From Bacteroidota bacterium (GTDB lineage: Bacteria > Bacteroidota > Rhodothermia > Rhodothermales > Rubricoccaceae), in NCBI GenBank assembly GCA_039821555.1, contig JBCBNX010000002.1, forward strand, positions 360,864 to 424,863: a stretch of 64,000 nt of DNA, in the 5' to 3' direction. Position numbers and translations under genes: made by a program. The notes under the pieces are model-generated. The model had not been told where the DNA came from and did no database searches. It saw only the letters and a program-made list of their open reading frames with translations. This document shows, piece by piece, positions 50,011-59,926 of this stretch (positions within the stretch are counted from its first letter, which is position 1; each line of letters opens with the position of its first letter).

Positions 50011-51375
50011 ATGTCCGACTCCGCTCCCCTCCGCATCGCTTCCGGGCAGGGCTTCTGGGGCGACCTCCAGCGTGCCCCCATCGACCAGGCGCGGCGCGGG
50101 CCGATCGACGTGCTCGTGATGGACTACCTCGCCGAGGTCACCATGTCCATCATGCAGAAGCAGAAGCTGCGCCGCCCCGAGATGGGCTACGCGCGCGATT
50201 TCGTGGAGGTCGTCACCGAACTACTGCCCGATATCCAGGCGAAGGGCTTCAAGATCATCTCCAACGCGGGCGGCGTGAACCCGACGGCCTGCCGCGACGC
50301 CATCGTGGCGGCGGCGCGCGAGCGGGGTCATACCGGACTCAAGGTGGCCGTCGTCATGGGCGATGACCTCATCGACCGGCTCGACGGCCTCCTTGCCGAG
50401 GGCATCGAACTCAAGCACATGGAAACGGGCCAGCCGCTCGCCGACGTGCGCGGTGCCGTCGTGAGCGCGAACGCCTACCTCGGGGCCGCGCCCATCGTGG
50501 AGGCGCTGCGCCAGGGCGCCGACGTGGTGGTGACGGGGCGAACGACCGACACCGGCCTCACGCTCGCACCGATGATCGACCGCTTCGGCTGGGCGATGGA
50601 CGACTGGGACAAGATGGCGGCAGGCACCGTCGCCGGGCACATCCTCGAGTGCGGCGCACAGGCGTCGGGCGGCAACTTCACCGACTGGCAGACGGTCCCC
50701 AATCTGTACGACGTGGGCTTCCCTATCGTGGAGGCCGCGCCGGACGGGACGTTTGTGGTGACGAAGCACGAGAACACGGGTGGGCTCGTCTCGCGGCAGA
50801 CGGTCGCGGAGCAGTTGCTCTACGAGATCGGCGACCCGACCGACTACATCACCCCCGACTGCGTCGCCGACTTTACCTCGATCCACCTCGATGACATCGG
50901 CCCGAACCGGGTGCGCGTCCACGGCATCCGCGGCACCGAGAACACGGCGTTCTACAAGGTCAGCGCCGCCTACGCCGATGGCTGGAAGGCGACGTCGACG
51001 CTCGTCTACTCCTGGCCCGACCCTGCCGCGAAGGCGCGCCACGCGGCCCACATCCTGAAAAAGCGCCTCGACGCCCTCGGGTTGCACTTCGACGAGGTGC
51101 GCGCTGAACTCATCGGTGCGCACGCCCTCACGGAAACGTCCGACGCCGCGCCCGTCGACTTGGACGAGGTAATGCTGCGCGTATCCGTCCGCAGCCCCGA
51201 CCGCGAGGCTGTGGCGCAGTTTGGCCGCGAGATCGCCCCGCTCATCCTCACCGGCCCGAGCGGCGTGACGGGCTTCGCCGGAGGCCGTCCCAAGCCGAGC
51301 GAGGTGATCGCCTACTGGCCTGCGCTCATCCCGAAGACGGCCGTGACGCCCCAGGTCGAGGTGGTGATGGTGTAA
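50011..51375 (+). CDS. AtuA-like (DUF1446) family protein
   Basis: A 454-residue protein of the acyclic terpene utilisation AtuA/DUF1446 family. Motifs: [90 protein letters not shown] and [20 protein letters not shown]. AtuA is required for growth on citronellol/geraniol in Pseudomonas, but most members lie in unrelated contexts and the activity is unknown. No AtuC/AtuF carboxylase genes are adjacent. Its TAA overlaps an ATG of the thioredoxin frame. Confidence 0.9.
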   Translation: MSDSAPLRIASGQGFWGDLQRAPIDQARRGPIDVLVMDYLAEVTMSIMQKQKLRRPEMGYARDFVEVVTELLPDIQAKGFKIISNAGGVNPTACRDAIVAAARERGHTGLKVAVVMGDDLIDRLDGLLAEGIELKHMETGQPLADVRGAVVSANAYLGAAPIVEALRQGADVVVTGRTTDTGLTLAPMIDRFGWAMDDWDKMAAGTVAGHILECGAQASGGNFTDWQTVPNLYDVGFPIVEAAPDGTFVVTKHENTGGLVSRQTVAEQLLYEIGDPTDYITPDCVADFTSIHLDDIGPNRVRVHGIRGTENTAFYKVSAAYADGWKATSTLVYSWPDPAAKARHAAHILKKRLDALGLHFDEVRAELIGAHALTETSDAAPVDLDEVMLRVSVRSPDREAVAQFGREIAPLILTGPSGVTGFAGGRPKPSEVIAYWPALIPKTAVTPQVEVVMV

Positions 51376-51464
51376 TGGCGAGTGCGGCGGTGATGCCATC
51401 GGGCGGTGGATCAGTGGGTGCGCTCGTGTCGTTTCGTGAGCCCACGGATCAATCGCTTGCTGCC

Positions 51465-51773
51465 ATGGCCGACTTCCAGACTGCAGTCCTCGCCAAGAGC
51501 TACGAGAAGCCCGTCGTGGTCGATTTCTGGGCCCCGTGGTGCGGGCCGTGCCGTGTGCTCGGGCCGACTATTGAGCGGCTCGCCCGCGAGAGCGACGGCG
51601 CGTGGCGGCTCGTCAAGATCAACGTGGACGCGCACCCGGCGCTCGCCCGGCAGTACGAGGTACGCGGCATCCCCGCCGTGAAGCTCTTTCGCCACGGCAC
51701 TGTCGCGGCCGAGTTCACCGGCGCGCTGCCCGAGCCGGGGCTTCGCCGCTGGCTCGACGAGCACCTTGCGTAG
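51465..51773 (+). CDS. Thioredoxin
   Basis: A 102-residue thioredoxin with redox site [14 protein letters not shown]. The cis-Pro motif is in GIPAVKLF. The start [20 protein letters not shown] is the usual thioredoxin opening. A longer in-frame start at 51375, overlapping the AtuA stop (TAATG), would add 30 polar residues and cannot be excluded. It lies between the AtuA-like gene and a rhodanese gene on one strand, and could serve the redox needs of ArsC or others. Confidence 0.93.
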   Translation: MADFQTAVLAKSYEKPVVVDFWAPWCGPCRVLGPTIERLARESDGAWRLVKINVDAHPALARQYEVRGIPAVKLFRHGTVAAEFTGALPEPGLRRWLDEHLA

Positions 51774-51837
51774 GGTGAAACCAGCAAACGCTGGCACCTT
51801 CACGCGTCGAACCCCTCCCCACCTGCATACCCCAGAA

Positions 51838-52188
51838 ATGGGTCTCTTCGATCTCTTCAAGCGCGGCCCCGTGCTGCCGTCGCTCTCCGCCGCCGACTTC
51901 CTTGCGCAGCGTGCCCCCGAGGCGCCCGTGCTCGACGTGCGAACGTCCGCCGAGTTTGCCCAGGGTCACCTGGAAGAGGCGCGCAACGTCAACGTGCTCG
52001 CGGGCGACTTCGACGCGCAGGTGGAGGCGCTCGGGTTGGACCGGGACACGCCGGTCTATCTCTACTGCCGCTCGGGGCACCGCAGCAGCAAGGCGCAGCG
52101 CCGCCTCGCCAAGCTAGGGTTCGCGCAGCCGGTGAACGTGGGCAGCCTCGGCGCACTCAAGCAGGCCGGGGCGAAGACTGTTCGTTAG
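51838..52188 (+). CDS. Rhodanese-like sulfurtransferase
   Basis: A 116-residue single-domain rhodanese. After a short helix (MGLFDLFKRGP) the domain shows VLDVRTSAEFAQGHLEEARN and the active-site loop YLYCRSGHRSSKA with persulfide Cys. It follows thioredoxin by 64 bp and is probably co-transcribed. Thioredoxin is a known reductant of rhodanese persulfide. Its TAG overlaps the stop of the convergent T9SS cargo gene by four bases. Confidence 0.92.
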   Translation: MGLFDLFKRGPVLPSLSAADFLAQRAPEAPVLDVRTSAEFAQGHLEEARNVNVLAGDFDAQVEALGLDRDTPVYLYCRSGHRSSKAQRRLAKLGFAQPVNVGSLGALKQAGAKTVR

Positions 52189-53819
52189 CGCACGACGGTG
52201 ACGCGCTCGGTGAGCGTGGCGCTCGGCGTGGCGAGGCGCACCACGTAGACGCCACTCGGCAGACCCGCCGCGTCCAGCGTGACGCGGTGCTCGCCTACCA
52301 CACGGAAGCCGTCGGCGAGCGTCGCCACGCGCCGCCCAAGCAGGTCGAACACCTCCACGCGAACCTGCTCAGCGGTGGGCAGCGTGAAGCCGACCGTCGC
52401 GGTCGTCGACACAGGATTGGGGTAGACCGACGCCAGCGCGTACGTGCCCGCCTGCGTCTCGTCTTCGGCAGCCACGGCGAAGAGCGCCCGCGCGGCCTCG
52501 GCATTGGCGAACAACTCCGCCTCGGTCAGCCCCGGCACGAGCGCGAAGGCCTGCACCACCGGCGTGCCGTCGGCGGACAGCGTGTACGGCCCCTGCCCCA
52601 GCACTACCGCGCGCTCGCCCTCGTCCTCGGCAGGCGGCACGAAGCCGGTCAGCGCGGCGAACATGTCCGCGTCGGTGCCGCCGGAGTCGGTGGTGTAGCC
52701 GGAGAGCTGGGCGCCGGGGTAGGCAGGCGTGAGGATGGGCATGACACCGTAGAACTGGGCGCGTTCGTCGTCGAAGACGTAGGCGAGGCCGAGGCCGAGG
52801 TCGGGGTCGAAGGCGGCGAAGTCGTTGGTCGAGGTGTCGTCGTTGTCGTCCACGATGTCCCAGTCGGCGAAGAGGCCGAGGTAGACATCGGTGAGGTCGG
52901 CGGCGGTCTCGTTGGCGGCGGCGAGTTGGAGGAAGATGAAGGGATCGCCGGTGCGGGCGCGGGCAGTGAGGGTGACGAGGACGCCGAGGTCGGGGGAGCG
53001 GAAGACTGCCTGGAAGGCTTGGTCGAACGCGTCGTCGTCAATGGTGATAACGGTGTCATCCCGCACGTACTCAGACGTGAAGTCGTAGGGACTGCCAGCT
53101 ACGTCGCCGTTTATGCCGACGAGCGCCATGCTGGTAAATAGCGGAGCAAAGCCGCTGTAGAAGAATGGGGCGCCTGTGCCTTCAGGGATATTTGAACTTT
53201 CATTCCCAATCCTGCCATCGTCGTGGATGCCAAGCTGGACTACACCGGTGTCGATTTCGCCATAGCTCTGCTCATCGGGAAAGTCTGCCGTGATCGTGGC
53301 GGTCTCACCGAATTCAGGCCCGGGGATAATCGACTTGTAGTCGCGGCGGCTGAGGAACACGCCCGGGACCGAGCACACATCGGGCTCGCAGTCGCCGCCC
53401 ATGTTCACGAGGGTCTCGTCCTCCTGCCCGTCGCGCGTGTCCTGGTAGACGATGTAGGCGACAGCCCCCGCATTGGCCGCGTTCTCGGCTTTCGTCACAA
53501 AGGCGCAGGTGCCGCGACTAATGAGCGCGATGTTGCCCGCGACGTCGTCTGGGTTGAGGAAGGGCGAGCAGCCGTCGATCGCGGTTCCGTCTCCATCGGG
53601 ACCATCTCCTTCGGCGTCGATGGCCTGAATAAGCTCGTAGGGGCCGAAGGGCACCTCGTCTTCGAACTGCACGCCGTAGTTCTGCGTGGCGAACACGGCG
53701 TACTCGCTGCTAGCATACTCCAGAATGGCATTGGTCTCGCCCACGACTTGCGCGAAGGTGGTACTCGGCCAGAGCGCCGCAACAAGTAGGAAGAGGCTGA
53801 GGCGTGGCAAAGGTCTCAT
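52185..53819 (-). CDS. PA-domain T9SS cargo, paralogue 1
   Basis: A 544-residue exported protein: signal peptide (LSLFLLVAALWPSTTFAQ), a protease-associated (PA) domain around residues 80-160 (IDGCSPFLNPDDVAGNIALI, SRGTCAFVTKAENAANAGAV, AYIVYQ), a long beta-rich region, and a T9SS type A sorting domain (VYPNPVSTTATVGFTLP, VFDLLGRRVATL, LPSGVYVVRL). No protease catalytic residues are evident, so it is a PA-domain protein, not an enzyme that can be named. It is a tandem paralogue of the gene at 53841; ends are nearly identical, the middle (about residues 180-255) differs. Confidence 0.86.
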   Translation of the reverse strand: MRPLPRLSLFLLVAALWPSTTFAQVVGETNAILEYASSEYAVFATQNYGVQFEDEVPFGPYELIQAIDAEGDGPDGDGTAIDGCSPFLNPDDVAGNIALISRGTCAFVTKAENAANAGAVAYIVYQDTRDGQEDETLVNMGGDCEPDVCSVPGVFLSRRDYKSIIPGPEFGETATITADFPDEQSYGEIDTGVVQLGIHDDGRIGNESSNIPEGTGAPFFYSGFAPLFTSMALVGINGDVAGSPYDFTSEYVRDDTVITIDDDAFDQAFQAVFRSPDLGVLVTLTARARTGDPFIFLQLAAANETAADLTDVYLGLFADWDIVDDNDDTSTNDFAAFDPDLGLGLAYVFDDERAQFYGVMPILTPAYPGAQLSGYTTDSGGTDADMFAALTGFVPPAEDEGERAVVLGQGPYTLSADGTPVVQAFALVPGLTEAELFANAEAARALFAVAAEDETQAGTYALASVYPNPVSTTATVGFTLPTAEQVRVEVFDLLGRRVATLADGFRVVGEHRVTLDAAGLPSGVYVVRLATPSATLTERVTVVR

Positions 53820-53840
53820 AGCGAAACGGTGAGGTTGTCG

Positions 53841-55478
53841 TTAGTGCAAAACGGTGACGCGCTCGGTGAGCGTGGCGCTCGGCGTGCTGAGTCGTACTAC
53901 GTAGACGCCGCTCGGCAGCCCTGCCGCGTCCAGCGTGACGCGGTGCTCGCCTACCGCACGGAAGCCGTCCGCGAGCGTCGCCACGCGCCGCCCGAGCAGG
54001 TCGAACACCTCCACGCGAGCCTGCTCAGCGGTGGGCAGCGTGAAGCCGACCGTCGCCGTTGTCGACACAGGGTTGGGGTAGACCGACGCGAGCGCGTACG
54101 TGCCGGCCTGCGTGTCCTCCTCGGCCGCCACGGCGAAGAGCGCCCGCGCGGCCTCGGCATTGGCGAACAGCTCCGCCTCGTTCAGCCCCGGCACGAGCGC
54201 GAAGGCCTGCACCACCGGCGTGCCGTCGGCGAGCAGCGTGTACGGCCCCTGCCCCACGACCACGGCACGCTCGCCCTCGTCTTCGGCAGGCGGCACGAAG
54301 CCGGTCAGTGCGGCGAACATGTCCTCGTCGGTGCCGCCGGAGTCGGTGGTGTAGCCGGAGAGCTGGGCGCTGGGGTAGGCAGGCGTGAGGATGGGCATGA
54401 CGCCGTAGAACTGGGCGCGGGTGGCGTCGAAGACGTAGGCGAGGCCGAGGTCGGGGGCGAAGGCGGCGAAGTCGTTGGTGGAGGTGTCGTCGGGGTCTAG
54501 GTCTCGATCAAGAATGTCCCAGTCGGCGAAGAGGCCGAGGTAGACATCGGTGAGGTCGGCGGCGGTCTCGTTGGCGGCGGCGAGTTGGAGGAAGATGAAG
54601 GGGTCGCCGGTGCGGGCGCGGGCGGTGAGGGTGACGAGGACGCCGAGGTCGGGGGAGCGGAAGGCGGTCTGGAGCGCCTCGTCGAAGGTGTCGTCTGCGA
54701 TGGGAGTGACGGAGCCAGCACGACTAGCACGCACGTATTCGGATTTGCCTCTGTAGGGACTCCCGACGACGTTGCCTTCGAGGCCAACGAGCGTGGTGGC
54801 TACGAAAAGCGGGGAGAATCCGCCGTAGACGAAGCCATACGACGAGAACTCACCACCAACAAATCTGGCCGCACCTCCGATAAAGCCGTCATCGTAGATC
54901 CCGAGTTGTACCACCTCGGTGTCGATGAAGCCAAACGATGGCTCGTCGGGAAAGTCAACCGTAATTGTGGCGATTTCAGCGAGGCCAGGTTCTGAGACGA
55001 CTGCCTTGTAGTCGCGGCGGCTCAGGAACACGCCCGGCACTGAGCACACGTCGGGCTCGCAATCGCCGCCCATGTTCACCAGCGTCTCGCCCTCCTGGCC
55101 TTCGCGCTCGTCCATGTAGACGATGTAGGCGACGGCGCCTGCGTTGGCGGCGTTCTCGGCCTTCTCGACGAAGGGGCAACTGCCCCGGCTGATGAGCACG
55201 ATCTTGCCCGCGACGTCGTCCGGGTTGAGGAAGGGCGAGCAGCCGTCGATCGCTGTTCCGTCTCCATCGGGACCATCTCCTTCGGCGTCGATGGCCTGGA
55301 TCACGGAGTAGGGGCCAAAAGGAATCTCATCTTCGAACTGCGCGCCGTAGTTCGGCGTGGCGAACACGGCGTACTGGACGCCAGCATACTCAAGAATGGC
55401 ATTGGTCTCGCCCACGACCTGCGCGAGCACGGGGCCCGGCAGCAGCAGAAACGCGAGCGGGACGAGGCGGCGCAGCAT
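53841..55478 (-). CDS. PA-domain T9SS cargo, paralogue 2
   Basis: A 545-residue exported protein with the same architecture as its neighbour: signal peptide (VPLAFLLLPGPVLAQ), PA domain (IDGCSPFLNPDDVAGKIVLI, SRGSCPFVEKAENAANAGAV), beta-rich body and T9SS sorting domain. It is transcribed first, 21 bp before paralogue 1. DNA is almost identical in the segment encoding FRSPDLGVLVTLTARARTGD and in the tail. Between VFLSRRDYK and FRSPDLG the two diverge strongly, and there the DNA is also less GC-rich. The role is unknown; surface attachment is expected. Confidence 0.86.
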   Translation of the reverse strand: MLRRLVPLAFLLLPGPVLAQVVGETNAILEYAGVQYAVFATPNYGAQFEDEIPFGPYSVIQAIDAEGDGPDGDGTAIDGCSPFLNPDDVAGKIVLISRGSCPFVEKAENAANAGAVAYIVYMDEREGQEGETLVNMGGDCEPDVCSVPGVFLSRRDYKAVVSEPGLAEIATITVDFPDEPSFGFIDTEVVQLGIYDDGFIGGAARFVGGEFSSYGFVYGGFSPLFVATTLVGLEGNVVGSPYRGKSEYVRASRAGSVTPIADDTFDEALQTAFRSPDLGVLVTLTARARTGDPFIFLQLAAANETAADLTDVYLGLFADWDILDRDLDPDDTSTNDFAAFAPDLGLAYVFDATRAQFYGVMPILTPAYPSAQLSGYTTDSGGTDEDMFAALTGFVPPAEDEGERAVVVGQGPYTLLADGTPVVQAFALVPGLNEAELFANAEAARALFAVAAEEDTQAGTYALASVYPNPVSTTATVGFTLPTAEQARVEVFDLLGRRVATLADGFRAVGEHRVTLDAAGLPSGVYVVRLSTPSATLTERVTVLH

Positions 55479-55606
55479 GGCTCAACAGGGCTGGAGGGAC
55501 GACAGCAACACCTACAGGATAGTCGCCAAGCCGAGTCTGATCCAAACGCCCCCGTTCCAGTCGCCCGGTCGCACGGCTCGCAACCCAGCGCGAAGACCTA
55601 GCTCAC

Positions 55607-56428
55607 TCAGTGCGCGTGGCTCAGGCCGAGCGCCTCCTCGGCGAGCAGCGGCAGCACCATCAGTGCGATGCCGAGCAGGATCATCGCGAACTGCCACACC
55701 GACTTGATCGCGGGGTGGCTGTGGTGGTGCAACTCCGGGATGAGGTCGCTCCCGGCGATGTAGAGGAACGACCCCGCCGTGATGGGCAGCAGGTAGGCCC
55801 CGAACGCCTCCACGCGCGCGCCGATCACGAGCGCGATCACGGCCCCGATCACGCCGATGAGCCCCGAGGCAAAGTTGAGCGCCAGCGCCCGCCGCCGCGA
55901 CATGCCGCCGTAGACCAGCACCCCGAAGTCGCCGATCTCCTGCGGCAGCTCATGCAGCAGCACGGCAATGGTCGTGACGATCCCGGCGGGGATCGAGACG
56001 AGGTAGGCCGCCGCGATCACCATCCCGTCGATGAGGTTGTGCGCGGCGTCGCCGACGAGGTTCATCAGCGCGAAGGGCTTCACGGGTGCGGGCACTTCGT
56101 GGGCGTGGTCCTCGTCGGCGACGCAGGCGGCGGCGTGGCTCGTCATGCCGTGGTCGTGCTGCCAGTGGAGAAACTTCTCCAGCACAAAGAAGGCCATCAT
56201 GCCTGCAAGCACGAGACCGCCGACGAGCCGCCCGTCGCCGAGTTGGTGGTAGGCCTCGGGGATGAGGTGCAGGACGGCGCTGCCGAGCATCGCGCCGACG
56301 GCCAGCGCGACGAGCAGAAACACCATGCGCTCCAGCCGCACCGCACGCCACGACAGCGTCACCAGCCCCACGAGCGACACGAGGCTGACCAGCAGCACGC
56401 TGCCGACCGCAGCGATCCAGGGCGACAT
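55607..56428 (-). CDS. ZIP-family metal (zinc) transporter
   Basis: A 273-residue inner-membrane transporter with about eight helices. Family motifs lie in helices 4 and 5: VGDAAHNLIDGMVIAAAYL and LLHELPQEIGDFGVLVYGG, whose His, Asp and Glu residues form the binuclear metal site. The histidine-rich loop (HWQHDHGMTSHAAACVADED, then HAHE) and the C-terminal SHAH are likely metal-binding. It imports zinc or another divalent cation to the cytoplasm. No zur gene or zinc-box is seen nearby. Confidence 0.93.
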   Translation of the reverse strand: MSPWIAAVGSVLLVSLVSLVGLVTLSWRAVRLERMVFLLVALAVGAMLGSAVLHLIPEAYHQLGDGRLVGGLVLAGMMAFFVLEKFLHWQHDHGMTSHAAACVADEDHAHEVPAPVKPFALMNLVGDAAHNLIDGMVIAAAYLVSIPAGIVTTIAVLLHELPQEIGDFGVLVYGGMSRRRALALNFASGLIGVIGAVIALVIGARVEAFGAYLLPITAGSFLYIAGSDLIPELHHHSHPAIKSVWQFAMILLGIALMVLPLLAEEALGLSHAH

Positions 56429-56568
56429 GAGACGAGGGACTTCGGCGAAGAGGACGAGCCAGTCAAGCTACGCGCAGGCGAGCGGGCGCCTGCGTGAACA
56501 TCGGGCGCGATGCGGGCCGCTCGCCCTCAGGAACGCACTGCGATCGCAGGGCCTGCGGTCGCAGGGCC

Positions 56569-56766
56569 TCAGGTCTCGTCCGTCGATGAGCGGTAGCCTT
56601 TGCCTTCGGCCTCGGCCTGCTTCACCTGCTCCTCGTCGAGGTGGACCACCGGCTTCTCGACGCCGAGCGAGCCCGTGTCGTGGACGACGTTGAGGGCGGG
56701 CTGGGTCGGATCGACGGGGATCGGAGTAGCGGCGGACGGGGGGACGGACGGGCGTTCCTTCGACAT
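56569..56766 (-). CDS. Short polar protein, hypothetical
   Basis: A 65-residue polar ORF (MSKERPSVPPSAATPIPVDP opening; HLDEEQVKQAEAEGKGYRSS near the end). The N-terminal half is Pro-rich and probably disordered; the C-terminal half could form one helix. No family is recognised. Acceptable codon use and its position in a 480-bp gap make it plausible but unproven. It is preceded by the dnaN terminator-like hairpin. Confidence 0.45.
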   Translation of the reverse strand: MSKERPSVPPSAATPIPVDPTQPALNVVHDTGSLGVEKPVVHLDEEQVKQAEAEGKGYRSSTDET

Positions 56767-56854
56767 GTCAGTGCAGACGTGCTAGTGAGACAGGACAGTT
56801 CCTACGCCGTCAGCGGTGTGGCGTTCGTCGCTGCGGCGAAACCAGCATGCACGA

Positions 56855-56884
56855 AGGGCCGCCTACCCTGCGGTAGACGGCCCT
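56855..56884 (-). terminator. Hairpin downstream of dnaN
   Basis: A 13-bp stem with one mismatch: AGGGCCGCCTACC and GGTAGACGGCCCT with a 4-base loop, beginning 26 bp after the dnaN stop on the minus strand. No T-tract follows, so termination strength is uncertain. Confidence 0.5.
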
Positions 56885-56910
56885 GTACGTCGAGAGAGAG
56901 GCGCGGGCGC

Positions 56911-58041
56911 TCAGGCGTAGGTGTTGAGCATCACCGGCATGATGAGCATCAGCATGTCCTCGCCCTCGCCCTGGTCCACGGGCATGACCACGCCCGCGCG
57001 GTTGGGCGACGAGAAGGCGAACTGCACGTCCTCGCCGTCGAGGTTGGACAGCACCTCGCCGAGGTAGAGCGAGTTGAAGCCGATCTCCATCGGGTCGCTG
57101 TCGTACTCGCAGAGCACGCGCTCCTTCGCCTCGGAGGCGCGCTCGATGTCCTCGGCCGAGATGGTCATCTCGTTGGCCTTGAGCGAGAGCCGGATCTGGT
57201 GCGTCATCGACGACGAGTAGAGCGCGACGCGCTTGACGGCCTGCAGCATCGCCTCGCGGCTGACCGTGAGCATGCGGTCGTTGTCCATCGGGATGACAGC
57301 CTCGTAGTTGGGGTACGCCTCGTCGATCATGCGGCCGATGACCTTAGTCTGGCCGAAGTCGAAGCTGACGAAGCCGCCGCCTGCGCGGATGGTGCAGGCC
57401 CCGTCGCCCGCCGCCTTGCCCGCGAGGCTGAGGGCCTTCTCCGGGACGACGAAGTCGGCGGCGCTGTCGCTCGTGAGCGTACTCAGCGTGAGGCGCACGA
57501 GCCGGTGCCCATCGGTGGCGACCACGCGTGTATTCTCGGGGTGCACCTGGAAGTAGACCCCCATCATCGCCGGGCGGAGCGCGTCCTTGCTCACCGCGAA
57601 GCCCGTCTTGTCGATGGCGCGCTTGACGAGGGCCGCGTTGGCTTCGATGGCTTGCTCGGCGTCAAGCTGCGGCAGTGCGGGGTAGTCGGCCCCGTCGTAG
57701 CCTACCATCTTGTAGCGGCCTTGGTCGGTCGTGAGTTCGACGTTGAACTCGCCGTCCGCGTGGAACGTGACGGGGAGGTCGGGGAGCGCGCGGAGCGTGT
57801 CGAGGAGCCGCTTCGCCGGGACTGCGATGCGCCCGCCGCCGTCGGTGCCGTTCGACTCGAAGGCCACCGAGAGGCGTTGCACGATCGAGATCTCGAGGTC
57901 GGTGGCGCTCAACACGAGGTGGTCGCCGTCGCGTTCGAAGAGCGCGCACTCGAGGATGGGCAGGGTGCTCTTGGTCGGGACGGCCCCGTTGACGCTCGTG
58001 AGCGCCTGCTGGAGGTCCCGGCTGGAAACCGAGAATTTCAT
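56911..58041 (-). CDS. dnaN: DNA polymerase III beta subunit (sliding clamp)
   Basis: A 376-residue processivity clamp with three similar domains. Recognisable stretches: MKFSVSSRDLQQALTSVNGA, ILECALFERDGDHLVLSATD, VATDGHRLVRLTLSTL, FNSLYLGEVLSNLDGEDVQF and the C-terminal VMPVMLNTYA, which forms part of the client-peptide site (usual form MPMRL). It lies 189 bp downstream of dnaA on the same strand. recF and gyrB, often next in other bacteria, do not follow; a ZIP gene does. Confidence 0.97.
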   Translation of the reverse strand: MKFSVSSRDLQQALTSVNGAVPTKSTLPILECALFERDGDHLVLSATDLEISIVQRLSVAFESNGTDGGGRIAVPAKRLLDTLRALPDLPVTFHADGEFNVELTTDQGRYKMVGYDGADYPALPQLDAEQAIEANAALVKRAIDKTGFAVSKDALRPAMMGVYFQVHPENTRVVATDGHRLVRLTLSTLTSDSAADFVVPEKALSLAGKAAGDGACTIRAGGGFVSFDFGQTKVIGRMIDEAYPNYEAVIPMDNDRMLTVSREAMLQAVKRVALYSSSMTHQIRLSLKANEMTISAEDIERASEAKERVLCEYDSDPMEIGFNSLYLGEVLSNLDGEDVQFAFSSPNRAGVVMPVDQGEGEDMLMLIMPVMLNTYA

Positions 58042-58230
58042 GGCGGTTGGGGGCAGAAAGCGGCTGAGTGTAAAGTCGGACCCGAAGTATACGGCGCAGC
58101 CCGCAGAAGTTGCCAGAGTATAGGTTGCAGCGCGGCGGTTCTGCGGTGAGTAACGCCTAGGACGTTTGGGCGAGGATCAGTGCAGCGGACAGGGTCACCG
58201 CACACCGCAACACGGCGTCACCGGCCTACG

Positions 58231-59778
58231 CTAGCGCGTGTGCAGTTCCAGCTTGCCGCGCAGGTCGGAGATCATCTCGCGGAAGCGCGGGTCGGTCTCG
58301 ATCTGGTCCTCGACGCTGTTGATCGCGTGGATTACGGTCGAGTGGTCGCGGCCGCCGAACTGCAGGCCGATCGACTTGAGCGACTGCTCGGTGAACTGCT
58401 TGGCGAAGTACATCGCCACCTGGCGTGCGCGGACGACCTCGCGCTTGCGGGTGCGGGCGCGGACGAGGTCCTCGGGGATCTCGAAGAACTCGCAGGTGAT
58501 CCGCTGGATCTCCTCGACGTTGAGCGTGATCCGAATGTCCTTGATGAGGTCCTTCAGGACTTCGCGGGCGAGCGGGAGGTCGATCTCGCGGTCGTGCAGC
58601 GCGGCGTGGGCGAGGAGCCGGATCAGCGAGCCTTCGAGCTCACGGATGTTGCTCTTCACGTTCGTCGCGATGTAGTCGATCACCTCGGGCGCGACGCGGA
58701 TGCCGTCGTCTTCGGCCTTGCGGCGGAGGATCGCGGTGCGCGTCTCTAGTTCGGGCAGCTGCACGTCGGCGGCGAGGCCCCACGAGAAGCGCGAGAGCAG
58801 CCGCTCCTCGATGCCCACGATGTCCTTCGGCGCACGGTCCGACGAGAGCACGATCTGCTTGCCCGCCTGGTGCAGCGCGTTGAAGATGTGGAAGAATTCC
58901 TCCTGCGTCTTCTCCTTGCCGCTGAAGAACTGCACGTCGTCCACGATCAGGACGTCGATTTGGCGGTAGAAATTCGAGAAGTCGCTCGCGTTGTTGTCCT
59001 TGATCGCCTGGACGAACTGGTTGGTGAACTGCTCGCTGGAGACGTAGAGCACCGTGTCGGCGTGGCCGTGCAGCTTGGCGTGGTTGCCGATGGCCTGGAT
59101 GAGGTGCGTCTTGCCGAGGCCAACGCCACCGTAGATGAGGAACGGGTTGAACGACGTCGCGCCCGGCTGCTGGGCGATGGCCCACGCGGCACTGCGCGCG
59201 AGGCGGTTGCAGTCGCCCTCGATGAAGCGCTCGAAGGTGTAGCCGGGGTTCAGATTGGGGTCGACCTGCGGCTTGCGGATGCCGGGGATGACGAACGGGT
59301 TCGTCGGAGAGGCAGGCTGGTGGTAGGGCGGCACCGGCTCGCGCGGCGGGGTGCCTGGGTACCCGGGCCTGCTCGGCGGAGCGACGCCCGGCACGCCTGC
59401 GTTTGGCGGGGGCGCCGGGGCACCACCTGGCCGCGCCGGGAGCTGCACCGTCGTGCCAGCGCTGTCGCCGCCTCGTTCGCGCGGGGTCGCGGTACCCGGC
59501 GCTTGCGGCGACTCGATGAGGATATCGTAGTAGAGTCGTCCGTTAGGTCCGAGGACCTTCGTAACGGTCTTACGAAGCAGCGCGAAGTAGTGCTCCTCGA
59601 TCCACTCGTAGTAGAACCGACTCGGCAGCTGGACGGTCAGCTTGCGGAGGCCTTCCTCTTCAGTGAGACTCACCGCTTTGAGCGGCGCAAACCAGGTCCG
59701 GAAGCTCTGTCGGCTGATGTTGTCCCGGATGATTTCCAGGCAGCGGCTCCAGGCGTCGTGCGGCGAGTCAGGGTGCAT
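58231..59778 (-). CDS. dnaA: Chromosomal replication initiator DnaA
   Basis: A 515-residue AAA+ initiator. Domain I (WSRCLEIIRDNISRQSFRTW) is followed by a Pro/Gly-rich domain II (about residues 95-170), Walker A GGVGLGKTHL, Walker B IDVLIVDDVQFF, sensor SDRAPKDI, and a C-terminal HTH with the DnaA signature GRDHSTVIHAINSVE. The start MHPDSPHDAW is chosen because it begins domain I; the open frame continues 64 codons upstream into the presumed origin. It is divergent from the yceD-rpmF-plsX unit, with a cluster of DnaA boxes between. Confidence 0.97.
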   Translation of the reverse strand: MHPDSPHDAWSRCLEIIRDNISRQSFRTWFAPLKAVSLTEEEGLRKLTVQLPSRFYYEWIEEHYFALLRKTVTKVLGPNGRLYYDILIESPQAPGTATPRERGGDSAGTTVQLPARPGGAPAPPPNAGVPGVAPPSRPGYPGTPPREPVPPYHQPASPTNPFVIPGIRKPQVDPNLNPGYTFERFIEGDCNRLARSAAWAIAQQPGATSFNPFLIYGGVGLGKTHLIQAIGNHAKLHGHADTVLYVSSEQFTNQFVQAIKDNNASDFSNFYRQIDVLIVDDVQFFSGKEKTQEEFFHIFNALHQAGKQIVLSSDRAPKDIVGIEERLLSRFSWGLAADVQLPELETRTAILRRKAEDDGIRVAPEVIDYIATNVKSNIRELEGSLIRLLAHAALHDREIDLPLAREVLKDLIKDIRITLNVEEIQRITCEFFEIPEDLVRARTRKREVVRARQVAMYFAKQFTEQSLKSIGLQFGGRDHSTVIHAINSVEDQIETDPRFREMISDLRGKLELHTR

Positions 59779-59926
59779 TGATGAAGTGGCGGTACTCGGC
59801 GTGCGGGGCGGCTTCCCGCGAGGCGCCGCGCAGGGGCGCCGAGACGAAGAGGTGGGTTTGGTGGTAGTCGTAGAAGTTATCAGCCCCGCCCAATACTCGC
59901 AACCGGCTGGAGACGAGATGGCAGGG

